Both the position numbers and the translations under genes were made by a program. Under the pieces are notes generated by a model, which made no database searches, was not told the origin of the DNA, and was given only the letters and a program-made list of their open reading frames with translations. From Arthrobacter sp. efr-133-TYG-118 (lineage in GTDB: Bacteria > Actinomycetota > Actinomycetes > Actinomycetales > Micrococcaceae), in contig NZ_JARVRH010000003.1 in assembly GCF_030209755.1 (NCBI RefSeq), forward strand, positions 62,001 to 126,000: a stretch of DNA of 64,000 bases. The letters are read 5' to 3'. The first letter of the stretch is position 1. Every line of letters starts with the position of its first letter. This document shows, piece after piece, positions 54,307-63,255 of this stretch.

Positions 54307-55586
54307 TGGAGCCCACCCATGAGTTCCAACGCGGTCTGGATCAGGACTTCGGCGCTGCCAGGCGCGAAGGGAGCCGGCATGCCGTAGTAGCGGTGCGCGT
54401 CCTCCACCTCGTATCCTCCGAAGTCATATTCGTCGGCGGTCGGGAAGTATCCTGGGCACCCGTTGGTGTAGCCCGTGACGAGTACAGGACCCGTCACCCC
54501 GGAGGCGATGGCTTCCGTTGTGGCCAGGAATGGTTCTCCGGGTAATCCTACGAGGGTCAGGCCCTGCCAGTTGAAAACGCTCACCGGTGCGTCCCAGGAC
54601 ATTTCCTCTTCCGGACCGCGGTCCGTGGCCCACTGCTTCCACGCGTTGAGAAGGGATCTTCGGCCTGGATCGGCCGAAACCGCTTCGGCCTCCCATTGCC
54701 GGCTCAACTCCGCGGGGGAAACCGCATCGCGCGAATTCATTGCCACGCTGACGGTCCGACGGGCGGAGGAGCTCTTCCCGGAACCGGGATCGGAAATGGG
54801 CAGGAGGCGGGTCCCCAACACGGATGCCGCCACATGTTCTCCGATCTTGCGCGCCTGCTCCATCGTCCTGCCGGCTGAACCGGAAAGCGTGTACGACGCG
54901 TCGGCGGGATGGCCTGAGTTGATGTCCCCGGCGGTCCCGGGCAGGAAAAGGGCCACTGAACCGGGGGAATGTTCCTCCAGGACCCTCCTGGTGAACGCCG
55001 GGTAATCGCCGCTGATGAGCCGGTTTTCCGGGCCCAGGACCACCGGGTGGCAGGGATAGAGAACGATCCAGGCAACCACTTTTCCGCTTGCGTCGCGGAA
55101 GATGGCAACCTGGACTGGCGGATCAACGGCGCGTTCGGGATGGCGTCGGTTCCTGGCAATGTCCACTCCGCGCGATTCGCCGTACTGCAGGGTCGCCGGC
55201 CGCTGGGAGGCCACCGCAGCCTCCGTGGCCTCGCGGCAAGCCAAGACGATCTCCTCCAGGAGCTGCGGGTCATGGCCCCCGAGCCGGCCCGGCATGACGC
55301 ACGGACCTGCGTGCGTATGCGTGGCGGTGATCGCGACACGTTCCGGCGTAAGGGGCAAGCTCCCTGAGATGCGGGTGCAGGTGTCTTCGTGGAGGCCGCA
55401 CACATCCACGGTGATCCAGCACGTGTCATCGACGGCCAGCGCCCGGACGGTCAGGGGGTCGTGGACGCCGGTGCTCGGTTCCGTCCTTGCTGCGAATCCG
55501 GCCATTGGCGTACCTGGGGGCGGCGATATCTCGACGACGGCGGCGCCCACTCGCAGGACGGCCTGCTGGGGTTGGCTGGTACTCAT
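54303..55586 (-). CDS. Neutral/alkaline ceramidase-like hydrolase
   Basis: A 427-residue protein with the non-lysosomal ceramidase N-terminal domain pattern: H90 and H92 in THTHAGP, HPVVLGPENRLISGDYP for zinc and substrate, and FLPGTAGDINSG. Family members are zinc amidases, but many bacterial ones sit in glycan-degradation clusters. No signal peptide is seen, so it is probably cytoplasmic, which is unlike secreted ceramidases. In this operon it may cleave an N-acyl bond of an imported amino sugar. It overlaps its neighbours by 4 bp on each side. Confidence 0.75.
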   Translation of the reverse strand: MSTSQPQQAVLRVGAAVVEISPPPGTPMAGFAARTEPSTGVHDPLTVRALAVDDTCWITVDVCGLHEDTCTRISGSLPLTPERVAITATHTHAGPCVMPGRLGGHDPQLLEEIVLACREATEAAVASQRPATLQYGESRGVDIARNRRHPERAVDPPVQVAIFRDASGKVVAWIVLYPCHPVVLGPENRLISGDYPAFTRRVLEEHSPGSVALFLPGTAGDINSGHPADASYTLSGSAGRTMEQARKIGEHVAASVLGTRLLPISDPGSGKSSSARRTVSVAMNSRDAVSPAELSRQWEAEAVSADPGRRSLLNAWKQWATDRGPEEEMSWDAPVSVFNWQGLTLVGLPGEPFLATTEAIASGVTGPVLVTGYTNGCPGYFPTADEYDFGGYEVEDAHRYYGMPAPFAPGSAEVLIQTALELMGGLQ

Positions 55587-56746
55587 TCCGGTTCGCCCGA
55601 TACCTTTCGACCGCCTTGGATCACCGCGGTAATGGTCCCTGCTTCGGGTCCGTCCGCGGTGATCAGGACAAAATCTGCCGGGGAACCGACTTGAAGGTGG
55701 CCGAGCCCCGGTCGGGTACCCGGGATCACCCGGGCGGGAGTGGACGTCACCATTTTGAGGGCTTCCGATAGATCCAGTCCGACGTTTCGGATGACGTTCC
55801 GGAAACCGTCCGGGAGGGTAGCGGCGGCCCCTGCGAGCAGATCCGTGCCCACATGGGAGAGCCTCCCGCCAGGGGCAAGATCCACCAGGCCGCCCACGGA
55901 AGTACGGTGGCGGCCAGGCTCGCTGCCGGCCAGGGCAGTGGTGTCCGAAACCAGATAAGCGCGTTCGGTGGTCTTGGCCCTGATCATGACTTTCAGCGTA
56001 TCGCTGGGCAAATGGTGGCCGTCCGCTATGAGTCCCGCCGTGAGGCGGTCGTCAGCGAGTTGAGTCCACAGGGCATTGGGGTGCCTGGGCAGGGTGGTGG
56101 CTATGCCGTTGCCCAGATGGGTGGCCAAGGTGGCTCCCGCGGTGATGGCAGCCGTGATTTGTTCTGGACTCGCGTGAGTGTGTCCGATAGCCACATGGAC
56201 GCCGAGTACGCGGATTTGGGCGATCCGGGCCGGGGCGTCGGGCGTATGCGGAGAGACGGTGACGATGCCGACCATTCCGCTTGCGCGAAGCCAGCGCCGG
56301 ACCTCCTGGACGTCCAAGGGGCGAACGAAGCCGGCGTCGTGGACGCCCCGGGGACCGTCCAGGTGCGAGATGAAGGGGCCCTCGATATGGACGCAGGGGA
56401 TGGCCGCCCTGGTGCCTGGATCAATTTCGCAGGCCCGCTTGATCTGTTCGAGCGCGCCGGTGATCGCCTCTTCCGACGCTGTCACGATGGTTGGCACCCA
56501 CGTCGTGACGCCCAGCTTCGCCAGCGCCGCAGTCATGTCGATGATGGTTTGCGGCGCGACGTCAGCGGCGTTGACGTCTAGTCCGCCGTAACCGTTGACC
56601 TGGCCATCGATAAACCCCGGTGCGATGACAGGCAGCCCCTGGCCAGTATCTATCTCCCGCAACGACAGGATGGTCGTGTCGTAGGCGATTTCTATGTTGA
56701 TCCCCCGGTGGGGGTCTTTGCCCACGATCGTTTTGGGGTGTGTCAC
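55583..56746 (-). CDS. NagA-like amidohydrolase (N-acetylhexosamine-6-phosphate deacetylase family)
   Basis: A 387-residue amidohydrolase. PGFIDGQVNGYGGLDVN, HIEGPFIS (metal Glu), AIGHTHAS, THLGNGIATTLPRHPN and SDTTALAG are all in place; the catalytic Asp is in SDT. THLGNG differs from the classical NagA THLFNAM, so it belongs to a divergent branch. The reaction is likely deacetylation of an N-acetylhexosamine 6-phosphate or a related sugar. GTG 56746 overlaps the SIS stop (GTGA); a longer start at 56827 is less likely. Confidence 0.8.
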   Translation of the reverse strand: MTHPKTIVGKDPHRGINIEIAYDTTILSLREIDTGQGLPVIAPGFIDGQVNGYGGLDVNAADVAPQTIIDMTAALAKLGVTTWVPTIVTASEEAITGALEQIKRACEIDPGTRAAIPCVHIEGPFISHLDGPRGVHDAGFVRPLDVQEVRRWLRASGMVGIVTVSPHTPDAPARIAQIRVLGVHVAIGHTHASPEQITAAITAGATLATHLGNGIATTLPRHPNALWTQLADDRLTAGLIADGHHLPSDTLKVMIRAKTTERAYLVSDTTALAGSEPGRHRTSVGGLVDLAPGGRLSHVGTDLLAGAAATLPDGFRNVIRNVGLDLSEALKMVTSTPARVIPGTRPGLGHLQVGSPADFVLITADGPEAGTITAVIQGGRKVSGEPE

Positions 56747-57507
56747 AGCTTGCGTACCCGTCCTTTGAAACGTGAAATGAATTGCTGGTTGGCTTCGTCC
56801 CCGCCGGGTGCGTTTCCTGATCTCCACAATGGCGGCTCAATCCCGATTTCGCTCAGCTTGCTGATGGTGGACATCATGAGCCAGTTCAGGGTGAAGGCGT
56901 TGGCGAACGTGGACACAGCGGCTGTTTTTTCCTGTGCCCCGGGGACCTTCATGACGGCGTCTCCGACGGGAACCTTCGTGTCGATGTGGTGGTCGACCAC
57001 GTCGTGCAGATTAAGCTTTTGCGGATGCCGTGCGGGATGGTCACTGGCTGTTTCCTCTGCGTGCTCCCGCGAGGAAACGCCGATGATCTTGACCGATAGT
57101 TCACGTGCCGTCAGTGCCGCGTCGATGAGGGCACTGTTGATGCCATACGCGTTGACCAGGATCAGGACGTCCCCTGGTCCGAGGCCCGCGTCCTCGATGA
57201 CGATCCGGCCGTAACCCGGAGTCCGTTCCATGGCCATTGACCGGAGGGCGCCGCTGGAGAGCAGGGTGCCTTCGTCCAAAATGGCCGAGACGTGCATCAG
57301 CCCACCTGCCCGGAAGAACACTTCCTGGCTTGCCAGGTTCGAGTGACCGCCTGGGCCGTAGATGTGTACCAGTTCGTCCTTGGCCACCTGGGCCGCGAGA
57401 ATGTCCGCGGCGATGCTGATGTTTTCGGCTTCTTCCACGCGGATGCGCTCAAGGAGCCCGGTGATTTTTCCGAGGTAGTCCTGCGAGAGCTGCTCACTTG
57501 CGTTCAT
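56743..57507 (-). CDS. SIS-domain sugar-phosphate-binding protein
   Basis: A 254-residue SIS-type protein of the UPF0309-like group. YGPGGHSNLASQEVFFRAGG forms the sugar-phosphate loop, and GDVLILVNAYG and IIGVSSREHAEE complete the fold. Such proteins are isomerases or sugar-phosphate sensors. Between the NagB-like and NagA-like genes it probably acts on a phosphorylated intermediate. It overlaps each neighbour by 4 bp. Confidence 0.82.
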   Translation of the reverse strand: MNASEQLSQDYLGKITGLLERIRVEEAENISIAADILAAQVAKDELVHIYGPGGHSNLASQEVFFRAGGLMHVSAILDEGTLLSSGALRSMAMERTPGYGRIVIEDAGLGPGDVLILVNAYGINSALIDAALTARELSVKIIGVSSREHAEETASDHPARHPQKLNLHDVVDHHIDTKVPVGDAVMKVPGAQEKTAAVSTFANAFTLNWLMMSTISKLSEIGIEPPLWRSGNAPGGDEANQQFISRFKGRVRKL

Positions 57508-58253
57508 CGCGGATCGGATTCGGCGTCGAGGTAGAGGGTGACGTTGGGGTGCGTGCGCAGCGCAGTACCGGGATGGTCTCCACTGATCGGCTGGCTCAGC
57601 GTGTTGTGGACGGCCTTCCTTTTGGCACGGCCGGGCACGGAAGCGATGATTTCGGAAGCGTGCAACAACCGCGGGATGGAGACGGTGATGGCGCGCCGGG
57701 GAACGTCGTCGAAACCCGCGAAATGCCCTTCGTCCACCTGTTGCTGGCGGCTTACTTCGTCCAGGTCGATGACGCGCGCGGGCAGCGGGTCAGCGAGGTC
57801 GGCCGGAGGATCGTTGAAGGCAAGATGGCCGTTGACGCCCAATCCGAGCAGGACGAGGTCGAAGGGATCCTGGCCCATCAGCGTGCCATAGCGCTGCGCT
57901 TCCTCTTCGGCGGGGTTCCCCGGGTTAATGCGGTGAAAGGTGGTCGGCGGAAGGTGGCTGAAGAAATTGCGTTGCAGCCAGTTTCCGAATCCCTGAGGTG
58001 CGTCTGCCTCGAGCGCGAGGTAATCGTCCATATGGAAGCAGGTTATGCGGGCCCAATCGATGCCGGGTTCCTGGACGAGCGCCTGCAGCGTGGCCTCCTG
58101 GCTGGGAGCTGCTGCGAGCATCAGCCGGACCTGCTGTTGGTTCCGGAGCGCCCTGCGTAGCGTTTCCGCTGCGTGCGCGCCGGCGTGTTTCCCCAGGGCG
58201 GCCCGGTCCGGGTAGGTGGAAACGGCGGGGCTGTAAGTAGTCAGTGCTGTCAC
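57504..58253 (-). CDS. NagB-like glucosamine-6-phosphate deaminase homologue
   Basis: A 249-residue NagB/6-phosphogluconolactonase-fold protein. CFHMDDYLAL fits the NagB substrate region. The loop GVNGHLAFNDPP corresponds to classical GVGNDGHIAFNEP, but the E. coli D141 position is Asn and the E148 position is Asp; H143 is kept. This suggests altered chemistry or substrate, perhaps a related amino sugar phosphate. It starts at GTG and overlaps both neighbours by 4 bp. Confidence 0.8.
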   Translation of the reverse strand: MTALTTYSPAVSTYPDRAALGKHAGAHAAETLRRALRNQQQVRLMLAAAPSQEATLQALVQEPGIDWARITCFHMDDYLALEADAPQGFGNWLQRNFFSHLPPTTFHRINPGNPAEEEAQRYGTLMGQDPFDLVLLGLGVNGHLAFNDPPADLADPLPARVIDLDEVSRQQQVDEGHFAGFDDVPRRAITVSIPRLLHASEIIASVPGRAKRKAVHNTLSQPISGDHPGTALRTHPNVTLYLDAESDPR

Positions 58254-59515
58254 GTGTGTGTCCTTCGGGTTTCTAGTTCAGTAGTCAGGAGGAGTGATCG
58301 GGCTATATGGAAGGGGTCCTTGACTGGCAGCGCCACCACTTTGTCGAGGGGATTCCCCTCGCGGTCGCGTATTTGCAGCCACTCCTGGCCGGAGGGGTCC
58401 GGAAAAGCGCCGAGGGTGTAGGACCAGATCCGCTCATGCCAGTCCAGGAGATCGTGACGCCCGAAACGTTCGGCGAGCAGCCTGCTCGCGTAGAGGGCCT
58501 CAACCTGGACCCACCACAGCTTCGTGTCCCACGTCTGGGTCACCAACGTTTCGTACGTGTCGTTGCCGAAGAGCCTGCCCCGGGGTTCTGCTCCGGTGCT
58601 GTCGACGTATCGGAACATGCCGCCGTGCTGGTCGTCCCAGCCGGACTCCAGGGCCCGGACGGCAAGGTCCGGGAGCCAATCCGGAATGCGAGGTGCCAGG
58701 TCAGGCATGATCTCGACGGCCTCCATGACCATCCAGAGCATCTCCAGCAAGTGACCGGGGGTTCGGTGGCGGGCCAGGAGCGTGTCGAGGTCATCGGTGC
58801 TGTCCGGCCGGTATTCCCACCAGGAGTCGGCTTTCCACATGCCTTCCGAGTTCCCGTCGCCGAGCAGCTGGGAAAGCGCGGCACCGGCTGTTTCGGCGCT
58901 TTCAGCAGAGCCGCTGGCCAAATGGAGCTGGGCGCCCACATTCAGCAGCAGCATCAGGCCGGCCGCGTCCTTGAATCCGGCCCGGACGGGGTATGGCTCG
59001 GATGGAGCGCTCCGTGCCTCGATCCTTTCTTCGGCGTGGGCGAGAAGTGCATGGGCTGATTGCAGCCACTCTTCACGTTCCCGGCCTGCGACTTGGGGAA
59101 GCCGGGCTGCACCCGCCAGGCCCAAAGCCGCAAAGAGGTCAGCCAGTACGCTGACCGCGATCTCCCCGTGCGGCCCGGACGGCAGCGCCTGCCCCTCAGC
59201 CGATGTGCGGTATGCCGCGACATTGCCGTCCATGATGGCGCGGGCTTGGATGAACCTGGCCGTTTCAATCGACAGAGTGGCCCACAACTGGGGATTTTCC
59301 CCGATGATTCCGGCCTCGCTGTCCAGTGCGATCCTTGAGCAGAGCCAAGCCCAGCGGCCTTGGGACCACGTATATTTCTCGTTCGAAAACAATCGCCCTG
59401 AGTTGGAAAAGCAAGTGAAAACTCCGCCGTTTTTCCTGTCGACGCCGTTCTCGAGCCACCAAGGGAGGACGCCCTTGAGCAGCTGATCCCGTATTTCGGA
59501 TTCGGTTGCGCTCAT
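58250..59515 (-). CDS. AGE-family (N-acylglucosamine 2-epimerase-type) epimerase
   Basis: A 421-residue alpha6/alpha6-barrel protein: GVLPWWLENGVDRKNGGVFT at the start and WSQGRWAWLCSR resemble the active-site region of AGE/mannose-isomerase enzymes. It may interconvert N-acylglucosamine and N-acylmannosamine, or mannose-type sugars, without phosphorylation. It follows the transporter by a 4-bp overlap, consistent with acting on the freshly imported sugar. Confidence 0.85.
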   Translation of the reverse strand: MSATESEIRDQLLKGVLPWWLENGVDRKNGGVFTCFSNSGRLFSNEKYTWSQGRWAWLCSRIALDSEAGIIGENPQLWATLSIETARFIQARAIMDGNVAAYRTSAEGQALPSGPHGEIAVSVLADLFAALGLAGAARLPQVAGREREEWLQSAHALLAHAEERIEARSAPSEPYPVRAGFKDAAGLMLLLNVGAQLHLASGSAESAETAGAALSQLLGDGNSEGMWKADSWWEYRPDSTDDLDTLLARHRTPGHLLEMLWMVMEAVEIMPDLAPRIPDWLPDLAVRALESGWDDQHGGMFRYVDSTGAEPRGRLFGNDTYETLVTQTWDTKLWWVQVEALYASRLLAERFGRHDLLDWHERIWSYTLGAFPDPSGQEWLQIRDREGNPLDKVVALPVKDPFHIARSLLLTTELETRRTHT

Positions 59516-61044
59516 GCGACGGTGCTTTCAACTGGAAGGGATGCAGCCGGCTCAAGGTCACGGTCAAGGGACTCGACAAGGGCGTCGGAAGCTTCGTTGT
59601 GCCAGGGGCGCAGCCAGCCGAAGACGCAATAGACGATCGCGGAGGCAATCACCGGGGCTGCCACGTTGATTGTCTGCGCACTGGCCGTGCCCAGGCTCGC
59701 GATGGGAGCGGCCAAGGCGTACTTTGCGAGTGCGAAAACGATCAAACCGGCGGCCCAGGAGAACAACGCTGCCGATGGGCCGCAGCGCCGGAACGGGCGC
59801 AACATCCCCAGCAGCATGGGAACGGCGATCGGCCCCACCAAGGCCCCGAACCAGAGGATTATCAGGCCCAGGACGCCGCCGAATGAATCCGCGCTCAGGG
59901 CAATGACCATCGACAAACCGATGAACAGGAAGGTGGAAATCCTGCCGCCCAGCAGTTCCGCGCGCGACGTCAGCGGCTGCCGGGAACCGCGCAATGCAGG
60001 GATGATGTCCCGGATGACGACGGCGGAAATCGCGTTGGCGTCCGAAGAGGTCATGGCCATGGTGTGCGAGAACATTCCCGCGACCACCAAGCCAACCAGG
60101 CCGGCGGGCAGCAGCTGCTGGGTCAGGAGCGCATAAGCCTGATCTGGGTGCGTCAGATTGGGCAAGATCAGCGGCGCGGCCCACATGGGAAAGAAGAGCA
60201 CCAGTGGCCACACGAGATAGAGCGCGCCCGAAAGCAGGACAGATTTGCGGGCCGCTGAGCCCGAAGGGGCGGCAATGAAGCGTTGGGCCAGGTTCCAGGT
60301 TCCTCCGTTGTAGGAAATAGTGCTGATCAGGCAGTAGGCGAGGAAGAATCCGATAGTGTAATCGCCGGCGAATGGCTGCGAGTGGGAGGCCGGCAGCCGG
60401 GACCAGATTCCCGCAATCGAGGAAACGCCCCCAAGCTTGGCCACCGCGAAGATGAGCATTGCAATACCCGCCACGGACTGGATGATGAATTGGCCCATGT
60501 CGGTCAATGCGTCCGCCCACAAGCCGCCAATGGTCGAATAAATGAGCGTGACCCCGCCGACGATCAGGATGCCAACGGCGATCGGAACCCCGGCGAACAC
60601 GTTCAGGAGGATCGCACTAGCAGCCCACTTGGCCGCGACATCGAAGACTTTCAATGCGGCACCGGACCAAGCCAGTACTTGCTGGGCGGGCAGGTTGTAG
60701 CGCGTGGCCAGGTATTCGAGCGGGGAGATGATTCCCAAACGCTGCCTTAGGCGCGGCCAGCGCGGGGCGAAAAAGACAGCTCCGACGAGGCAGGCGATGG
60801 TGATCGTGAGCGCCCACCAGACATACAGTGCGAAACCGGTGGTGTAGGCGATGGCGGCGTAGGCCACGAAGACAGCTGCCGAATAGCCGGACATGTGGTG
60901 GGAAATCCCCGCCAGCCACCACGGCATTTTCCCACCGGCTGTGAAGAAGTCGGCGGCGTTTTTCACTCGACTCTTGGCCCACCAGCCGATCCCTATCATG
61001 ACGACGAAATAGGCCCCTAAAACGAGCCAGTCGGCGAAATACAT
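59512..61044 (-). CDS. SSS-family sodium:solute symporter
   Basis: A 510-residue transporter with about 13 helices, including HHMSGYSAAVFVAYAAIAYTTGF, GGLWADALTDMGQFI and FSHTMAMTSSDANAIS, typical of SSS sugar or sialic-acid-type carriers. Sodium co-import of an unphosphorylated solute is expected. ATG 61044 has AAGGAG 5 nt upstream. It is the first gene of the operon, with the LacI-type palindrome 62-75 bp upstream. Confidence 0.9.
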   Translation of the reverse strand: MYFADWLVLGAYFVVMIGIGWWAKSRVKNAADFFTAGGKMPWWLAGISHHMSGYSAAVFVAYAAIAYTTGFALYVWWALTITIACLVGAVFFAPRWPRLRQRLGIISPLEYLATRYNLPAQQVLAWSGAALKVFDVAAKWAASAILLNVFAGVPIAVGILIVGGVTLIYSTIGGLWADALTDMGQFIIQSVAGIAMLIFAVAKLGGVSSIAGIWSRLPASHSQPFAGDYTIGFFLAYCLISTISYNGGTWNLAQRFIAAPSGSAARKSVLLSGALYLVWPLVLFFPMWAAPLILPNLTHPDQAYALLTQQLLPAGLVGLVVAGMFSHTMAMTSSDANAISAVVIRDIIPALRGSRQPLTSRAELLGGRISTFLFIGLSMVIALSADSFGGVLGLIILWFGALVGPIAVPMLLGMLRPFRRCGPSAALFSWAAGLIVFALAKYALAAPIASLGTASAQTINVAAPVIASAIVYCVFGWLRPWHNEASDALVESLDRDLEPAASLPVESTVA

Positions 61045-61105
61045 ACGTTCTCCTTGATGCGACGAAAGCTTGGAAATGGGATCTGCAGTGGCGTCCACTT
61101 TTCTC

Positions 61106-61119
61106 TGCAAACGTTTGCA
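61106..61119. promoter_or_regulatory. LacI-family operator of the amino-sugar operon
   Basis: TGCAAACGTTTGCA is a perfect 14-bp palindrome with a central CG, the usual form of LacI-family sites. It lies 62 bp before the SSS start, in the promoter region. The regulator is most likely the LacI encoded as the last gene of the same operon. Confidence 0.8.
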
Positions 61120-61167
61120 AAACAAGGGTCTTTTTGAAAGTTTTCTCCTGAGGACTCCTCAGCCCAC

Positions 61168-63249
61168 TCACCCAGCCAGTGCGTACACCGTGGTCCCGCC
61201 GATGGTCTGTGCCTGGAAGTTCGCAGCCACCCATTGCGCGATCTGGGCAGGAGCTTCCGAACCGCTGTTCGCCTGCATGGTCCCGCCGGCAATGAAGTAG
61301 TGGATCTTGCCTTGTGTCACCAGCTGCTGGAACTGTTCGAGCGTCGGGGAGGGGTCGGTGCCGTTGAAGCCACCCACCGCCATGACGGGCAGTTCGGTGG
61401 CCAGCTGGTAGCCGGCGGCGTTGTTGGAACCCACGACGGCGGCCGCCCAAGTGTAGTTCGAGGCGCCGATTTTCAGTGCGGCAACCATTTCCGACGACGG
61501 CGTGGTGGCGCCGAGCAGGCCGCCCATGCCACCGCCTTGCCGGTTCGCGCCAAAGCCGCCGCCTTGGGTGCCCGGCTGCTGGAGGGCTTGCGGGGGAGTG
61601 TTCTGGGCTGCGTTGTTCTGGCCTGTGTTCTGGCTTGCGCCGTTTTGTCCGAAGCCGCCCCGGCCGCCGAAGCCGAAGCCGCCGAACGTCGTCGTGGGAC
61701 CTGCGCTGGGGATTGCGCCGCTATGCGTCACGGAGGCGGTTGAGATCGAGTACGCCAAGGGGCCGGCGAGGGAGGCCGCGAGGGCGAGCGCCGCCGTCGT
61801 GCGCTGAAGGATGCGGGACGGGAAGCGTCCCGAGAGCATCAGCCCGGCCGCGGCTGCCAGGGCACCCAACAGCACCGCCCAGCGCAACCACGGACCATAT
61901 GCGGTGGTGCTGCCCAAGAGATCGAAGGCCAGGAATCCCGCCGCGGCAACTGCCACGGCGAGCGCCACCGCGGCGACGAGCTGCGCGCGGTGTTGCCACA
62001 AGAGCGCCCCGCCCAAGCCAGCGAGTCCGGCGATGCCCGGGGCCAGGGCTACTGCGTAGTAGGGATGGATGATGCCAGCCATGAAGCTGAACACCAGCCC
62101 GGTGACAAGCACCCACGAGCCCCACACGATCACCGAGGCACGCACGCCATCCGTGCGCGGGGCACGACGGCCCAGCCACAGGAGCCCTGCCCCGAGGACC
62201 AGCACCGACGGCAACAACCACGCGATCTGGCCGCCGAACTCGCTGTTGAACATCCGGAACAGCCCTGGAACTCCCCAGCCGTTGCCGCCCCCGACGCTGC
62301 CGGTTTCCTGTCCACTGAGCCGGCCCAGGCCGTTGTAGCCGAGCGTCAGTTCCAGGATGGAGTTGTTCTGGGAGCCGCCGATGTACGGCCGCATGTTCGC
62401 CGGAATGAGTTCGACGACGGCGAGCCACCAGCCGGCCGAGACTACCATGGCTGCCCCCGCCGCAAGCAGATGAAGGAGACCGCGCAGCCGAGGCAGGCGA
62501 CGCCCGACTCCACCCGGCGCGGCAACCACATACGCCACGGCAAATCCAGGAACCACCAGCAGGACCTGGAGTTGCTTGGTGAGGAAGCCGAAGCCAAGGA
62601 GCACCCCGGCCAGCAGGAGCCAGCGCAGCTTGTTGTCCTGGATGGACCGCAGCGTGGCGTAGCCGGCGGCCGTCATGAGCAGCACCAGCAGGGCGTCCGG
62701 GTTGTTGAACCGGAACATGAGGGTGGCTACCGGGGTGATGGCCATGACGACGGCTGCCAGCAGCCCTGCCCGGTGGGCGAGCCGTGGATCGCCGGTGGCG
62801 GGGGCCGCGGCCCGTCGGACCGCAAGATACAGCAGCCATGCCGTGGCAACGCCCATGAGTGCCTCGGGAACCAGGATGCTCCAGGAGCTCAGCCCGAAGA
62901 TCCGTACCGAGAGGCCCATGATCCACAGCGACGCCGGCGGCTTGTCCACAGTGATGGAGTTGGCGGCGTCGGACGATCCGAAGAACCACGCGGCCCAATT
63001 CTGCGAACCGGCCTGGGCTGCGGCGGAATAGAACGGGTTTGCCCAACCGGAAGCGCCGAGGTTCCAAAGATACAGGACCGCCGTCGCGAGGAGGACAATG
63101 CCCAGCTCCACGCGGTCCCGCAGGGCATGCGGGCCATGGTTGCGGCGGGGGTTTCGGGTCAGGCCCGGCAGGACCGGCTCCACCAAACGCGAAGGCGGAG
63201 CCGGCTGCGCTGGTTTGGAACCGGTGTCCGTGGAATAGGAAGTGGTCAT
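61168..63249 (-). CDS. GT39 (ArnT/PMT-like) membrane glycosyltransferase
   Basis: A 693-residue protein with about 12 transmembrane helices. FYSAAAQAGSQNWAAWFFGS and SITVDKPPASLW fit the GT39 membrane core, whose lipid-linked sugar donor acts outside the membrane. A Gly/Asn/Gln-rich extracellular linker (about 525-570) leads to a globular C-terminal domain with GGFNGTDPSPTLEQFQ and HYFIAGG. The next gene upstream encodes a similar protein, and they lie 6 bp apart. Acceptor (protein or cell wall) unknown. Confidence 0.9.
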   Translation of the reverse strand: MTTSYSTDTGSKPAQPAPPSRLVEPVLPGLTRNPRRNHGPHALRDRVELGIVLLATAVLYLWNLGASGWANPFYSAAAQAGSQNWAAWFFGSSDAANSITVDKPPASLWIMGLSVRIFGLSSWSILVPEALMGVATAWLLYLAVRRAAAPATGDPRLAHRAGLLAAVVMAITPVATLMFRFNNPDALLVLLMTAAGYATLRSIQDNKLRWLLLAGVLLGFGFLTKQLQVLLVVPGFAVAYVVAAPGGVGRRLPRLRGLLHLLAAGAAMVVSAGWWLAVVELIPANMRPYIGGSQNNSILELTLGYNGLGRLSGQETGSVGGGNGWGVPGLFRMFNSEFGGQIAWLLPSVLVLGAGLLWLGRRAPRTDGVRASVIVWGSWVLVTGLVFSFMAGIIHPYYAVALAPGIAGLAGLGGALLWQHRAQLVAAVALAVAVAAAGFLAFDLLGSTTAYGPWLRWAVLLGALAAAAGLMLSGRFPSRILQRTTAALALAASLAGPLAYSISTASVTHSGAIPSAGPTTTFGGFGFGGRGGFGQNGASQNTGQNNAAQNTPPQALQQPGTQGGGFGANRQGGGMGGLLGATTPSSEMVAALKIGASNYTWAAAVVGSNNAAGYQLATELPVMAVGGFNGTDPSPTLEQFQQLVTQGKIHYFIAGGTMQANSGSEAPAQIAQWVAANFQAQTIGGTTVYALAG

Positions 63250-63255
63250 CGGAAT

